Below, piece by piece: positions 41,376 through 53,732 of a stretch of DNA of 64,000 bases. This DNA is from Selaginella moellendorffii. Lineage: Eukaryota > Streptophyta > Lycopodiopsida > Selaginellales > Selaginellaceae. The stretch lies in contig NW_003314320.1 of assembly GCF_000143415.4 (NCBI RefSeq), positions 1,164,746 through 1,228,745 of the forward strand, in the 5' to 3' direction. The first letter of the stretch is position 1. The number at the start of each line of letters is the position of its first letter. Made by a program: the position numbers and the translations under genes. The notes beneath the pieces are model-generated. The model did not search any database and was not told the origin of the DNA. It saw nothing but the letters and a program-made list of their open reading frames with translations.

Positions 41376-44300
41376 ACAAAATTTATGAAAAAAAAATTTA
41401 TTATATGAATAAGTTGCAGTTTATAATACCTTGAACAATAGGCTAGTATGGTATGGAAGTGTGTTGTCTTCCTTCCAAAACCCATTTTCAACTACATATA
41501 AAGGATGAATGGTGTATTTTCTCCTTGACAATATTCTTTTGACATTGCACTATTTTGGAAACTAATGATGTCTCTAACCAGAACTTGTCTAAAGAAATTC
41601 CCATACTCTTTTAGTAAGATAAATAAATTTATATTACTACTATTTAGTATAGGATGTTGAGTAAGGCTTTTTCTGCCTGCCTTTGTATTCTCACCCTTGC
41701 TTGCAAAACAATGTCAAATAGACAAAGACAAGAACATAGAAGGAGAGAAAAAAAAAGAATGAGAAAATAGATTATAGAAGAATTGAGCCTCAAACTCTAA
41801 AGGCGTAAGTAAGGATAAGTATATGTCACTCTCTCAATTCTACAGTCATAAACGGGAGAAAAAATGGTTAATTTAATGCAAATGCATACAACAGTGAGTG
41901 GGAGATTATTATCTAGCATGTCTAAGTGTTATTGATTTTATAACCATTCCCAACTACTTCTCGCATATATCAGGTCTTTCTTCTTTGGATGTTTAAACTT
42001 AAGTGTAACTCTATTTCACCTAACTTTTTTTCTCTGCTCTGCCTAGGAAGATATATAAGAATAAAACATTTTCCTCTTCATCAAATATCCTCTCCTAATG
42101 CTATATATAAACTCCATCCACTTGGCTGGTACCTCCGTTATATATCAGTTTCTTCCTGGATTTTGACTATATCACCTATTGCCACTTTTATTGGACTATC
42201 ATTGTTGAAGACACCTCTTGGAAAAACCATATCCAAAATCAAATGGAAGTGGTTCTAAGTGTGGCACAATAGAAACCTTTTTGGAGTATAATATCCATTG
42301 GTAGGATGCAAGTGTGATCAAACTGAACAATCCCTAGAGCTAAAACATGCCAATTAGTATAGTGATCCACTACTAGAGCTTCTCTTGGGTAATTTCAATT
42401 TACTTTTTTTCATTATACACCACTTTTGGCACTAAAAATATTTGTCATGTCTAGTACCAACTTTCCTCCCAGTGGCTGACCAACAGCCCTACATATGAAA
42501 CAACATAAGCTTAAGAAAAAAAGTAAAAAGAGGACTTACATCTTGTTAGAAGGTAGCAATAGGCAATCTTCTAACTCTTACTCTTACTACTCGAAGTAGA
42601 CTGTTTGTTGCCATGCAATTCCAACATTTGCATTACTCACAACTGGCACAAGCTAAAAACTTTAACACCACATCCTCCATTTTCTACAGCTCAAAGCAAG
42701 CACTAAGAGTGAGATAACAAAACCATTGATTGAGGTATTAAAAATAATTATCTTATTAAACATATGTGGTAATGGTAGAAGAATGTTTTTTACTTCTACT
42801 TGACACTTCTTCATCCTTGGATTTTTCTTTTTCTGTTGTTATTCTTGCAACAAGACAAGCATCATGATGGAGGGATTAGCAAAGTAAAACTTTCAATACT
42901 AGTAGCATGTTTAAGTTCTTGTTGCTCTTTAGACCATAGCAAAGATTGACTCCTATCTAGACAAGTACAATACAAGGAAAATAAGTTAGAACTGAAAAGG
43001 CTTTTTTATTTCTCTATTTACTCACTTAAGTAGACAACTTGGAAGAATACTCATCTTTGTCCTAGATTGTACACAGCCATCTAAGCCTTATAGATAAATC
43101 TAACTTATTTCCTTGGATGGCCTCCAATCACTTCAATGCTTGTCTTAATTGTGGACTCTTGTCCTTGGTCTTGTAATAAGTTGCAATGCTAAGCTCAAAG
43201 AAAATCAATGCATTCCCAAACTATTGCAAGTTTATTAATGCTAGAGACCAAGAATATCAATAAAGGACCAAGAATTATCAAGATTGCTTATTGTCCCTAA
43301 TATGTACTACAATTCTAGAAACCTTAGCCCCCACAATAGCATTCTAGAATGGCAAAGCCTTGCGACACTCTCCTGGAGGAGAAATCCCTAGTGCCATGGT
43401 CTTTAAGCATTAGAATATTCATAGAATCTCCCTGCCTGAATTAAAATATTCATCCATTAGCTCAATCAGCTGACAATATGCAGTCAGGATACATCCAAAA
43501 TTGGCTTGGCACCCAAAATGAAGAGTTGGGCGATACATTGGGTCAAATTTATCAGTTCTAAGTGTGGTTGATAATAATGCATAACAAGAATTAACAACTA
43601 TCACTAAAGTAGTATAGAATCAAATTATCATTTCTTCATTTAAAATGAACAAATATCCATAAAAGTTTGACATAGTAACCTTGAAATAAATAGTGCAACT
43701 ACTACTTGAATTAAAGCTTTCTTTTGCCAACACAAAGTGATACTTTAGAAGTGAGAAATACATCTACCAATTGCCAAATTCATAAAAAATTGAAATTGTG
43801 AAGGCCTTAAGTACATTGCTAAATAGGCTGTGAAGTTTGGATAGTTGATCATTTTTAAAGAGGTTTGGTCCAAAAATACTTAGGACTACCACAATAATAT
43901 TTACTAGAAAAATATACTAAAACTATATCTATTTCCAAAATATATTGTGAATCATTCTTTATTTATAACAATATATGTAAATTATACTAAAACTTAAGTG
44001 CATAAAAAGACCAAAACATTATTCCAAAATTACTCTCTCCATTAGTTAATTTTAAACTTTATCTATATCGGTGAATTATATAGAAACTATAGAAACCACA
44101 CTGAAAACCACTCCTAGACTGATTGTCAAATAGCATATAAATAATATTAAAAACCAGATTTGTTATGGTCCCAAACTAGAGTATAACTGAATTAAAAAAA
44201 CATTCCCAAAACCAGTGGTATATATAGATTTTTCTAGTTATTTTTAAAAATATTTTCTGTAATGTAGCATAAAATTTTATATACTTTATTATGAATTGAG

Positions 44301-44730
44301 AAAATTTATAAGAAATATTTATCTTAATAAAATGACTCAAAAGCATAAACTTATAATATTATCAGAGAATTTGATAAATTATAACTTATGAGCTATAATT
44401 ATGAAATATATTAGTAATATTATGTACCTAAAAATAAGGTTAAAAAATAAAAAGGACATTCTTAAAAACGTACTGGATATTTCAATTTATGAAAATTTAC
44501 AATAAATATTTAATTTTAGGAATGTGTGACGACTGAAATTTAGAAAATCAAAATTACACGAGCCTAGAGTCGGAGCGTGCAAGGCCTTAAATGCGAGAAA
44601 TGATTGTGGAATTCCTTGAATCCGCAAGAGATCTTACGCTGGATTCGGTTATGATTCTAGCTAGCGACAATCACTGACTGACGATGACCACTCTCAAAGC
44701 GAGGAAGGAAGAACGATGCCCATCGAATTG
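41376..44730. other. AT-rich repeat-island sequence without supported genes
   Basis: Low GC, with many short ORFs. The longest plus-strand ORF (41989-42258, 89 residues) shows no motif. A minus-strand ORF at 43419-43604 (YRPTLHFGCQANFGCILTAY) looks coding-like but is short and isolated; it may be a gene or transposon fragment. Composition switches to the GC-richer genic type at about 44530. Confidence 0.4.
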
Positions 44731-44980
44731 AATGTGCGACTTGCTATATAGGAATCCGTATGGAGTCCTTACCGCAGTATTTTCTTCTTGCTTGCTTGGT
44801 CGGTCTCTCTCTCTCCATCGCTCGTGTGCCGTGCGTGCGTGCGTGCGCTCTACCTACGAGATCTTCTATCTAATCCCACGGGCACCCACTTTAAAATCGC
44901 GAATCCACTATATATCTGCTTGGTACTCCCCTCCTTCGATCGATCAACCGATCGATCATTCGTTCGATCGCGAAATCATC

Positions 44981-45697
44981 ATGTCTGCTACTGCTACTGC
45001 TGCTGCTGGTACAAGTGATTCGAGCGCGCGAGAATCACCACCTGGGCCAGCGGCGGCGAATCGGGGCCATGCGAGGAAGAAGAAGATCAGCAGGAAGAAC
45101 AGCGAGTACCGGGGCGTGAGGCGGCGTCCCTGGGGGAGATTCGCGGCGGAGATTCGCGATCCAAACACGAAGGAGCGGCGGTGGCTGGGGACGTTTGATA
45201 CCGCCGAGGAGGCGGCGCTTGCCTACGATGTGGCCGCTAGGGCAATGCGAGGGATTCGCGCGCGCACCAATTTCGTCTTTGATCAATCTGATCGTTCAGC
45301 GGTGGCAGCAGCAGCAGCAGCAGCCGCGCCGCGATCTTCCTCTTCTTTCTGCGGGATCTCGAAATATCCTTCCTCTTCCAGTTCTTCGATGATGATCCAG
45401 CAGCAGCCCGGCGGCGCCAAGAGCCCCAAGCAGGTGGAGATCGAGCAAGTCCTGGAGAAATGCCGCATCTATCAGCTCCAGATCCAGAGCAAGAACATCC
45501 AGCACGATCAATCGAGGGAGCGCGCAATGGCTGGTCCGGACTTCCCCCTTGCCCGCGACGACGACAATCTCCTCCAGATCCTCCAGCAGCCATCGCCTCA
45601 GCAGGAATGGGATCTCGGGGCGGCGATTGGTTTCTCGACCCAGGAACACGAGATGATCGATTACTATGGCGAATCGAGCTTCTACTGTTTAACATAG
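44981..45697 (+). CDS. AP2/ERF transcription factor, ESR/LEP/PUCHI-like (ERF group VIII)
   Basis: A single-exon nuclear DNA-binding protein of 238 residues. After an Ala/Ser-rich start and a basic [11 protein letters not shown] patch, the AP2 domain runs from about residue 45 to 105: [58 protein letters not shown]. Conserved DNA-contact residues and the Ala/Asp ERF signature are present, and the RARTNFVF end resembles ESR/LEP/PUCHI-type ERFs. A poly-Ala tract, poly-Ser and a Gln-rich acidic C-terminus follow. TATA-like TATATAG and ACTATATATC lie at about 44744 and 44908. Its 3' end is duplicated as a relic upstream of SCD1 (48074-48180). Confidence 0.9.
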   Translation: MSATATAAAGTSDSSARESPPGPAAANRGHARKKKISRKNSEYRGVRRRPWGRFAAEIRDPNTKERRWLGTFDTAEEAALAYDVAARAMRGIRARTNFVFDQSDRSAVAAAAAAAAPRSSSSFCGISKYPSSSSSSMMIQQQPGGAKSPKQVEIEQVLEKCRIYQLQIQSKNIQHDQSRERAMAGPDFPLARDDDNLLQILQQPSPQQEWDLGAAIGFSTQEHEMIDYYGESSFYCLT

Positions 45698-45743
45698 AAA
45701 TAAAAGAGTTTTTAGGGCTCTTGTGTATTGAGTAGTCGAGGTC

Positions 45744-46290
45744 ATGGCGCCCGCGGCTACCACGGCGATCGCGTCGGCTTCCACCACAGATCGCCTCCTC
45801 CGCCGCCAGCTTCCAATGGTATGCACTTCGATTTCTGGGGATTTTTGGCGAAATCTCGAAGATTATAGCTGCCTTGTTGGTGAGGATATTGCCGAGGCCT
45901 ATACGTAGACAAATGTATATGTCTGGTGTGCCTTAGATTGTTTACTGAGGCGCTGGAAGAGCTACACCGGCTGTGTTTCTCTCCCTCTGGATCAAGGTGA
46001 GCGTTTGATTCATAATTCTCAAAGTTTGTGATCGTTTTTTTTTTGTTTTGTTTTTGCCAGTAGACCACTTTGGGACATTGTGACACATATGGTAACGTCT
46101 GTGCCACTTCCCACTCCTGGACACAGCCAAGTGTTGTTTTCGCTGGAAAGCCGTGAAGAGCTATCTATCTGTGTATAGATATTGCTTGTTATTCCCTACT
46201 TCGCTGCTAGTGCTCCCAGGATTTGCTTGGAAGCAAGTTCCCGGCTTGTAATGTGGTGGAAAGAAGAGCAAAGAAAGCCACCGTGTGATC
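45744..46290 (+). pseudogene. Mosaic pseudogene: SCD1 5' exons fused to an MBOAT 3'-end copy
   Basis: 45744-46182 repeats pieces of SCD1 exons 1 and 3 and their flanks (48281-48966): MAPAATT, LLRRQLPM followed by the intron start GTATGCACTTCGATTTCTGG, GEDIAEAY, and the segment from TTGTGACACATATGGTAACG to GGACACAGCCAAG. From about 46183 the match switches to 57838-57960, the end of the MBOAT gene region (GCTTGGAAGCAAGTTCCCGG, GGTGGAAAGAAGAGCAAAGA). Frames are broken throughout. It follows the ERF gene by 46 bp. It is best explained as a duplicated block with a large internal deletion. Confidence 0.8.
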
Positions 46291-46578
46291 GAGGAGAGCT
46301 TCTGGAGGTAAGGTTTTTTTTTTTCTAATTTGCTCGGTTGGCTCTATTCCCAGTTCTCCATGTTTTGCTATTGTTTGGTTTCACAGTCCCATCTTCTGGA
46401 AAATTCGCCGCTCTCTGTCTGAAGGTGACAATATTTCTTCTCTCACTCACGCTATACACTTCGTCAAGGCGGAAGCACGGAGGCGTGAAGTGTTACAACA
46501 ATGCTCTTTGCAACTCCTGCGTGTAAGACTTGCCTAGTCTGTTTTTCTCAATATTGAATTTTCTGCCCTTGCCTAGTG

Positions 46579-46915
<337 letters not shown>

Positions 46916-47133
46916 TAAGTTGTGGCGTGGCGATGTATAGAAGAAGAATGGCAGAAACGGTAACTGCGAAGAACCACTGAAACTTCGAAACCACTGAAAA
47001 ATCGCATAAGCTAAGCAGAGATTACATGATCAAAAGACTTCTCCATTCGTAAATTAATCCGCTTGGCCAAAAACTAAGCCCTGGCTTTAATAATCGCAGA
47101 AGATGGCGGAAGAACTCTAGGTGAGAGTGAGCA

Positions 47134-47793
47134 ATGGCACGCGTGTCGCTTGAGGAGCTCTTGCCGGATCCACGGATTGTTTTCGGGGATGAGAGCTGGA
47201 TCAGCAAGCATCTCCCAGATCCATGGAAGAATCCGCGGGCTTCCTTGGCGGGTATCTGGAAGAGTTACTGGCGTACAGGTAAATCCTTTTGTTGTGTCTG
47301 TTGCTTGCGCATTGCGAGTCGCTCAATTTGCAGTGGCGACTTCGACGGCAGGCGGCCAGGCGGGATCCTCTTCCTGTGCGCCAAATGCTATTACGACATG
47401 TATGCTGCGCTAGACGAGAAGCTTGAACAGGTCGACCATGATCGAGAGAGCTACGTTCTCTACGGCGTGTTGCTCAATCGGGGATACCGAGTGTCGTTTT
47501 ACAAGTGGGAGCGGCATCCTGATGGCACGGTCACAAAGGTGGTGTGCCACACAATCTACACTTTCAGGCGTCCCTACGAAGTGCGTGAGATAATTGGGCC
47601 AACCATTCGGGGCATGCTCAACGAGGTGCAGGACAACAGCGAGCTCGAAGTTCTTGAGGGTGGCATACATGTCAAGGCGCATTCCGAAAGTGAGAGGGCG
47701 GATCCAAAGTGGCTTGACTACCCTGCTATAATGTTTAAGCCCTCAATGTGGCGACTCAATGGAGAAGCTCCACCCGGGGTTTCATATCTGTGA
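47134..47793 (+). CDS. Orphan protein with Cys-rich zinc-finger-like segment
   Basis: An open frame of 219 residues. The N-terminus reads ARVSLEELLPDPRIVFGDES. Residues 49-90 hold clustered cysteines: SFCCVCCLRIASRSICSGD and ILFLCAKCYYDMYA, which could bind zinc. The middle has LYGVLLNRGYRVSFYKWERH and a conserved-looking HTIYTFRRPYEVREIIGPTI; the end is WRLNGEAPPGVSYL. I do not recognise the family. A 55-bp GT-AG intron could be drawn at 47279-47333, but removing it causes an early stop, so the unspliced frame is preferred. Codon use is genic. Confidence 0.55.
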   Translation: MARVSLEELLPDPRIVFGDESWISKHLPDPWKNPRASLAGIWKSYWRTGKSFCCVCCLRIASRSICSGDFDGRRPGGILFLCAKCYYDMYAALDEKLEQVDHDRESYVLYGVLLNRGYRVSFYKWERHPDGTVTKVVCHTIYTFRRPYEVREIIGPTIRGMLNEVQDNSELEVLEGGIHVKAHSESERADPKWLDYPAIMFKPSMWRLNGEAPPGVSYL

Positions 47794-48219
47794 ACATTTA
47801 CAGCTGCAATGCTGAAGCCTCGTCCTCACACCAAGCAGCTCCTCAACCATACAATAACCGTGAGATATCCTATAGGAGGAACTACCACCTTTTATCAGTT
47901 TGAAATGGAAAGGGATGGAGACCACTAAGCAGAACGTCCACAACTGATACAATATCAACACCACACATTTTTAACATTTCGAAGGCACAGTATTCATGGT
48001 TCATTATAAGAAATCCTTTTTGTAAAAATGGTCCCAAGAATTATAAGATTTCTCTCCAAAATCTCAGGAGCAAAGTCGTGAAGAAATGTCGCATCTAAGA
48101 TCCACCCAAAATATAAAATTTCTTGCCCGTGACGACGACAATCAATGGGATCGACGAGATGAGATAGAGTAGAAATAAAAGGTTACCTCGAAATTTTTAG
48201 GGTTCTTGAGTATGATGCC
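47794..48219 (+). other. Upstream region of SCD1 containing an eroded ERF 3' relic
   Basis: 48074-48180 resembles the 3' part of the ERF gene at 45448-45706 with large gaps: AGAAATGTCGCATCTA against AGAAATGCCGCATCTA, CTTGCCCGTGACGACGACAA against CTTGCCCGCGACGACGACAA, AATGGGATC, GAGATGA and TAGAAATAAAAG. This remnant ends just before the SCD1 5' leader. No gene is otherwise visible. Confidence 0.7.
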
Positions 48220-51200
48220 ATGGCGAAGTTAGTGGAGTATTTCCTCGTCTGCGGCCTCGGTCCAGAGGTCCAGGCATCGAATGGCGCCCGCGGCTACCAC
48301 GGGAGTTCCGGCGTCTCCTATAGTCCATCGCTGCTGGATCAGTTCCCTCCGGCTTCCACAGATCGGCCTCCTCCGCCGCCCCAACTTCCAATGGTATGCA
48401 CTTCGATTTCTGGGGATTCCTAGCGAAAAATCGATTTTCTTAGTGCGTTCTACCGGGTGGAGTGGCATTTCATTCGACTGGATTCATAATCACGGACGAA
48501 TCGAGCTATCCTCGCAGCTATCCAATTATCTTAACTGGTAGTGTTGATTGTTTATTCCTCTTACAGTCCTATCTTGAGTGCTCTAGACGGCGATGGATCT
48601 AAGATCTACGTTAGCTGCGTTGCCTTTCGAGATCCAGTTGATGAGGATATTGCCGAGGCATACCGCATTCCTGCGAACTCATACGTAGACAAATGTATAT
48701 GTCTGGTGTCACACTCGCCTTGCTTTAGATTGTTTGCAGAGGCGCTGGAAGAGCTTCACCGGCTGTGTTTCTCTCCCTCTGGATCAAGGTGAGCGTATGA
48801 TCTGTTATCTCTTCGATTCAAAGTTTGTGTTCGTTTTTTTTTTTCTTTGCCAGTAAACCACTCTGGGATATTGTGGCACATATGGTAACGTCTGTGCCAC
48901 TTCCCACTCCTGGACAGAGCCAAGTTTTGTTTTCTCTGGAAAGCCGTCTTCTGTGTATAGATATGCCTCCGAAGGGCGGTTTTCCTCACGCAGACGTACG
49001 ATTTCCATTCACAGGACACTAAATTTTTTACTAACCATTGGAGTTTTGGTTTGCAGATGTCATTTCAACCTCTCCTACAATGCTTGGATGTAGATAATGT
49101 TTTGCAGCTCTTTGTTTCTATTCTTCTTGAGAGACGGGTTCTTCTTCGGGCTAACAAGTAAGATGACGTTGTAAATGTTTCCATTTTATCTTTTGGTGTT
49201 CGGTACAGGCTTTCGTTGTTGACAATGGTTGCGGAAGCTGTATGCCATCTTATCTATCCAATCAAGTGGCAGGTACATTCTCAGACGACTGTATGCATGC
49301 GTTTAAACTTTTATGTGTGAGCAGCATGTGTACATTCCAGTATTATTTTACGCTGGAGTCGACTACATTGAGGCTCCGACTCCCTATTTGATGGGTCTTC
49401 ATTCGGCTGTTGACATCTCTAACTTTTCGCTGGACGGGGTATGATGTCAAATGAACTTCGGTTTTTCCGCTTTACATGTCTTCTTACTCCACAGGTGGTG
49501 GTTGTGGATCTGGAAAACAATCAGATATTTTCCTCAGAAGCCATACCTCCTCTTACGGAACCTGAAGGCTCAATTCTGCGAAGAGACCTTGTGCGCTTAC
49601 TGTATCCAAATGTAGTTCATTTGGATCGTGCTCGCAAAACAATTGGCGATCCCTGCTATGATGATCTAAGGCTTGGAAATAAGAAATGGAATGAGCAACA
49701 TGATTTGGAACTGAGGTATGGACTGATACGAATGTTTCTCTTACGCGTGCTAAGCAAGTACCACATTCCAGGCTTATTTTTCTCCAGTTTTTTGCATCAG
49801 TTTTGCCTGACTACCGCAAATTTGTGGTAAGTGGTGCATCTTCTTTTAGATGCGTACTATCTAGTCAAATCTTACGACAGGGGGCTGCGATTGCTCTCCT
49901 GGATGCAGGGCAGTGCTCACGTAGCGATGAATGTTTTCAATACGCAAGCTTTCTTGAAAAAACGTGCAAGAGCCCTTGGACGTCAACCTGATCCCATGGC
50001 AAGTCTTTGGCTTTTTCGTGGTTTGTTTTTTTTTTTTTACTGGTTTACGGTGTGCAGATTTTTCAGCTATTGAACTCCCAAGGATTTATGGATTTTCTGG
50101 ATCGAGGATATGGTGCACCTGATGCGGGTTTAAATCTCGTGGATAAACTTCAGAGTGCTATCGCTAATAGCGAATCTCGTGGAGCCATTCTACCTCTGCC
50201 GTACGACGAGCCTGAAATCATAACCGTTGCAGATATACAGAGTAAAGGTCCAGGTGAGGAGAAATCGTTAGTTGGTTTTCTAAGGATTCAACCACCTGTG
50301 TTTCAGCTGCAAGGTCAAGATTTTGTTATGATCGATTTCCTGCCAACGTGAGGACTCAGTTTGAGGAGGAGAAACGAAGTGCGGTTTTGGCTAAAGCAAA
50401 CGCAAGTTTCGACCGTCCCAATAGACCAGCTGTTTCAAGGTGAATACGATTTTATCTGTTGGAAAATGTTGTCTAATCAACTTTTGTTTTTACAGTCCTG
50501 TTTCAGGGAGTTTCAGTCCACGAGAAAGAGCTGTAAGTATTATGGTTTTCTGCACATTTACAGTAAAAGACTCATTCAGGCTGAGCGGGACCGCATGGTG
50601 CTCGACATAAAAGTCAAACTCCAGGTACTTGCTAACTTGTCAATACGCAATCTTACGGGTTTTTAAAACTCAGGGATTGTGGCTACGGCTTCTCAATTTA
50701 AGTTCTGTAGAGGATCCCTTTTCGTCGTTTGAATATGGCACCATACTCGGTAAGATCTCTTTCTCATTACGTAGTGCTCCTAAGCTTTTTTTCTGCAGCT
50801 TTGATTGAGTCCGATGCGGAAGGTATTGGTGGAAGTGGATTTGTTGAGTGTGTCAGGGAGCATATTCACTCGGTAAGCTAAATGTTTTTGGTACACGCTG
50901 TTCTAAAGCTCGAACCTTTGCAGGGGTGGCAATGTCGTGTTTCCGAGGAACAATTTATGGCAGTTAAAGAGCTTGTAAGTACTCTTTTGTTGTCTTTAAG
51001 TTCTCTCCAATCTTTTATTCTTTTCCTTTGCAGGTGAAAACCATTGTCAATCGTGCTACTTCACGCAATGATATGGAAACAGTTCGGGATGCACTGGAGA
51101 TTTCTGCCGAAGTTCACCGTCGTGATGCTGGCAATATTTTAGACTTTGTACAACGTCATTTGGGATCTTTGCCAGTTTGGGACGACATACGGTGAGCCTA

Positions 51201-53468
51201 AGTTGTTTCTTAAATATCTTTTAACTGTAAAATTGCAGTTTCTGGGAAGGATATTGTGAGTATATAATGGAACGTTCCTCTGATAGGTATTGATTTCTTT
51301 ATAAATCTTAATTATCTCTTGGTGAACATGTGTTGCCTGTCTTAGGACTGGGAAGTATGCTGATCTTGTAACCGAACAACTTGTCGTCATAGCTCGGCAC
51401 CTGGTACGATATGATTTGAATTCTACGTTTTATTGCTTGATTTTTATAGGCTGGTTTGAAAGTTCCGGATCCAGAGGCCTGGCTAATTCTTGAGTCATTA
51501 GCATTGAAGAATAATCTTGGATCGAAGCAACTGGTGGGTGTGCACACTTTTTTCAATCACGTCCAATGACATTTTCCTTTTTTTTTTCTGCAGATAAAAT
51601 TGAGAGGCATTTTAGCTCATGTACAGAATGTGAAACAAGGTTACTGGGGAAAACTACCTACATCAAGAGCACAGCCAGTAGCCTCTTATCCTCAAGATCG
51701 ACAAGAAAACGATGACAGTCAGAGCTCTCAAGCGGCGGGTGCTGGAAGAAGCTGGATGCAAAGTATGTTTAGCAGGGATCGCGCCTCGTTCAGACAACCT
51801 GCCAACGACGCTCGAGGTCGTACGGACGCACCTGTTTCAGGTAAGTTCTTTATGAAATAAAGTGTTTCTGTTGATGGTTTTCCCGTTTAGGCTCAAGGCA
51901 AAATCAGCGAGCCAATGTAGACAGCACGCAGGCAGTGAAACGGTCTCCAGCTTTGCGAAACCTTCGTGGTCATACAGGTCCTGTGACAGCATTGCACGTG
52001 GGAACGAGAAGTGAAATGGGGGATCTTGTCGGCGAAAATGAACCAGGCATGTTCATAAGTGGATCTGCTGACTGCACGGTTCGTTCTAGTCTCGGTTCTC
52101 TGATTTAGCATTGACAAAACATTAAGTGCAGTTAAAAATGTGGGATCCAACCGTGCGTGGTTCTGAGTTTCGAGCAACATTAGAAGGACACACGGCGTAT
52201 GTTTTAACTGTGTGGTTTGTTGATGTTTGTCCTTCTAACGATTCGTCTACAGGACAATTCGTGCAATATCGTCCGATAAGCTGCGTATAGTTTCCGGTGG
52301 CGACGATACTCTTGTACTTATCTGGGACAAGGCTACGTCTCAGAACAGCATGAAGCTCGACGGTCACAGAGAAAAGGTACTCTTAATGTCTTTACTTGAA
52401 ATAGTTTGTGAAGCATGGAAATCGCAGATAAGCTGCGTGAGGATGCTGTCGGAGGAACGAGTTCTTTCGGCTTCCCATGATGGCACGGTCAAGATGTGGG
52501 ATGCCAGAACGGACGCATGCGTTGCCAACGTGGGACAATCTTCGAGTGCAATTCTATGCATGGACTACGATGACACTACGAGAGTCCTTGCTGCCGCAGG
52601 AATGGACGGGTATGCTTGTTGTTACGTCAACCATCTATCTTGATGCTTTTTATTTTGCTCAGAGTTGTGAAAGTTTGGGATGTCCGAGCTGGGAAACAGG
52701 TTCATATGCTTCTCGGTCACAAGAAGTGGATAAGGTAAAGCTGGTTGTTCTTGGCTTGTGAGACTGTGTTTTCTTTTGCTGCCATGGCCAGAACTTTGAG
52801 AATGGTGAAGGATACGATCGTCACTGGAAGTGACGACTGGACAGCGAGGGTGTGGTCTGTGTCTCAAGGTTCTTGCGACGCAGTCCTTGCATGTCACGCA
52901 GGTGGAATCACCTGCGTGGAGTACTCTGCTACAGACGATGGAATCATCACAGGTTTGTTGCTTCACTTCTACTTGTGCTACTTACACATTACTCTTTTCA
53001 TACAGGTTCGGCAGATGGTCTGGTTCGCATTTGGGAGTATCAAAACGGTAAGCAGAGCTTTCATTTCTTCGCTTCCGAGAGTAACCAATGATGTATAATG
53101 TGTGCATCAGGAGGCTTGCTTCAGTGCGTGAAAAACGTCGGTGTCCACGTTTCGCCCATTCTCTCCGTGAAAGCGGGACCGCGGTGGCTGGCAATAGGCG
53201 CCGGAGATAACTCCATGTCCCTGTTCCACAAGGCGGAGCAAAACGACCAAGCAAAGGGAATGGCGGGATGGCAGCTCTACCGCACTCCACAGCGTAGCGC
53301 CGCAGTGGTACGTCTCGATTGATCTTTATCTTCCAATTCTCTGGATCTATGTATAATAAGAACTTTCACTCTTTCCAGGTGAGATGCGTTGCTTGTGATG
53401 CGGACAGAGGAAGGATTTGTAGCGGCGGCCGCAATGGGCTTCTTCGTCTCTGGGAACCAAACCTCTAG
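48220..53468 (+). CDS. SCD1: SCD1 - DENN-domain and WD40-repeat protein for cytokinesis and exocytic traffic
   Basis: A large cytosolic and membrane-associated protein. In Arabidopsis SCD1 acts with SCD2 as a Rab-GTPase partner or exchange factor in exocytosis and stomatal cytokinesis. It starts at ATG 48220; exons 1-3 are 48220-48393, 48444-48537 and 48585-48789, with many small exons following. The N-terminal tripartite DENN region shows EYFVCGLGPE-like (EYFLVCGLGPE), LLDQFPPASTDRPPPPPQLP, VSCVAFRDP, ADKCICLVSH-like (VDKCICLVSHSPCF), RRVLLRANK-type (ERRVLLRANK) and VYIPVLFYAGVDYIEAPTPY. A C-terminal array of WD40 repeats runs from NLRGHTGPVTALHVG through VSGGDDTLVLIWDKATSQ, SASHDGTVKMWDARTD, VTGSDDWTARVWSV and ITGSADGLVRIWEY, ending GGRNGLLRLWEPNL at the stop 53466-53468. 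All checked splice sites are GT-AG. Confidence 0.93.
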
Positions 53469-53732
53469 AAATTTTAAAACGAAGTGAATATGCGTTTTTT
53501 TAATTTTTGTAAGAACTCTTGATCTAAGTCATTGGCGGGACGAAATCCTGGTTGGTTTTGTGTGTAAAGTAGCACATAGGCACACCAAGTGGATGATCTT
53601 CCGGGTTCTTAGCACCATGGACGTAGAACTGCCTATAGTAGTCTCAGTAAGTTCCGAGGTGTAAACGCTAGTTCTTATAATCGAGAAAAGAATATCCGGC
53701 GAACATCTTCTGGGATTTAGGGCTTTTCCACA

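Noticed and set aside
47279-47333. A GT-AG intron of typical size in the orphan ORF
   Set aside because: Splicing it shifts frame and gives an early stop, whereas the unspliced frame stays open to 47793.
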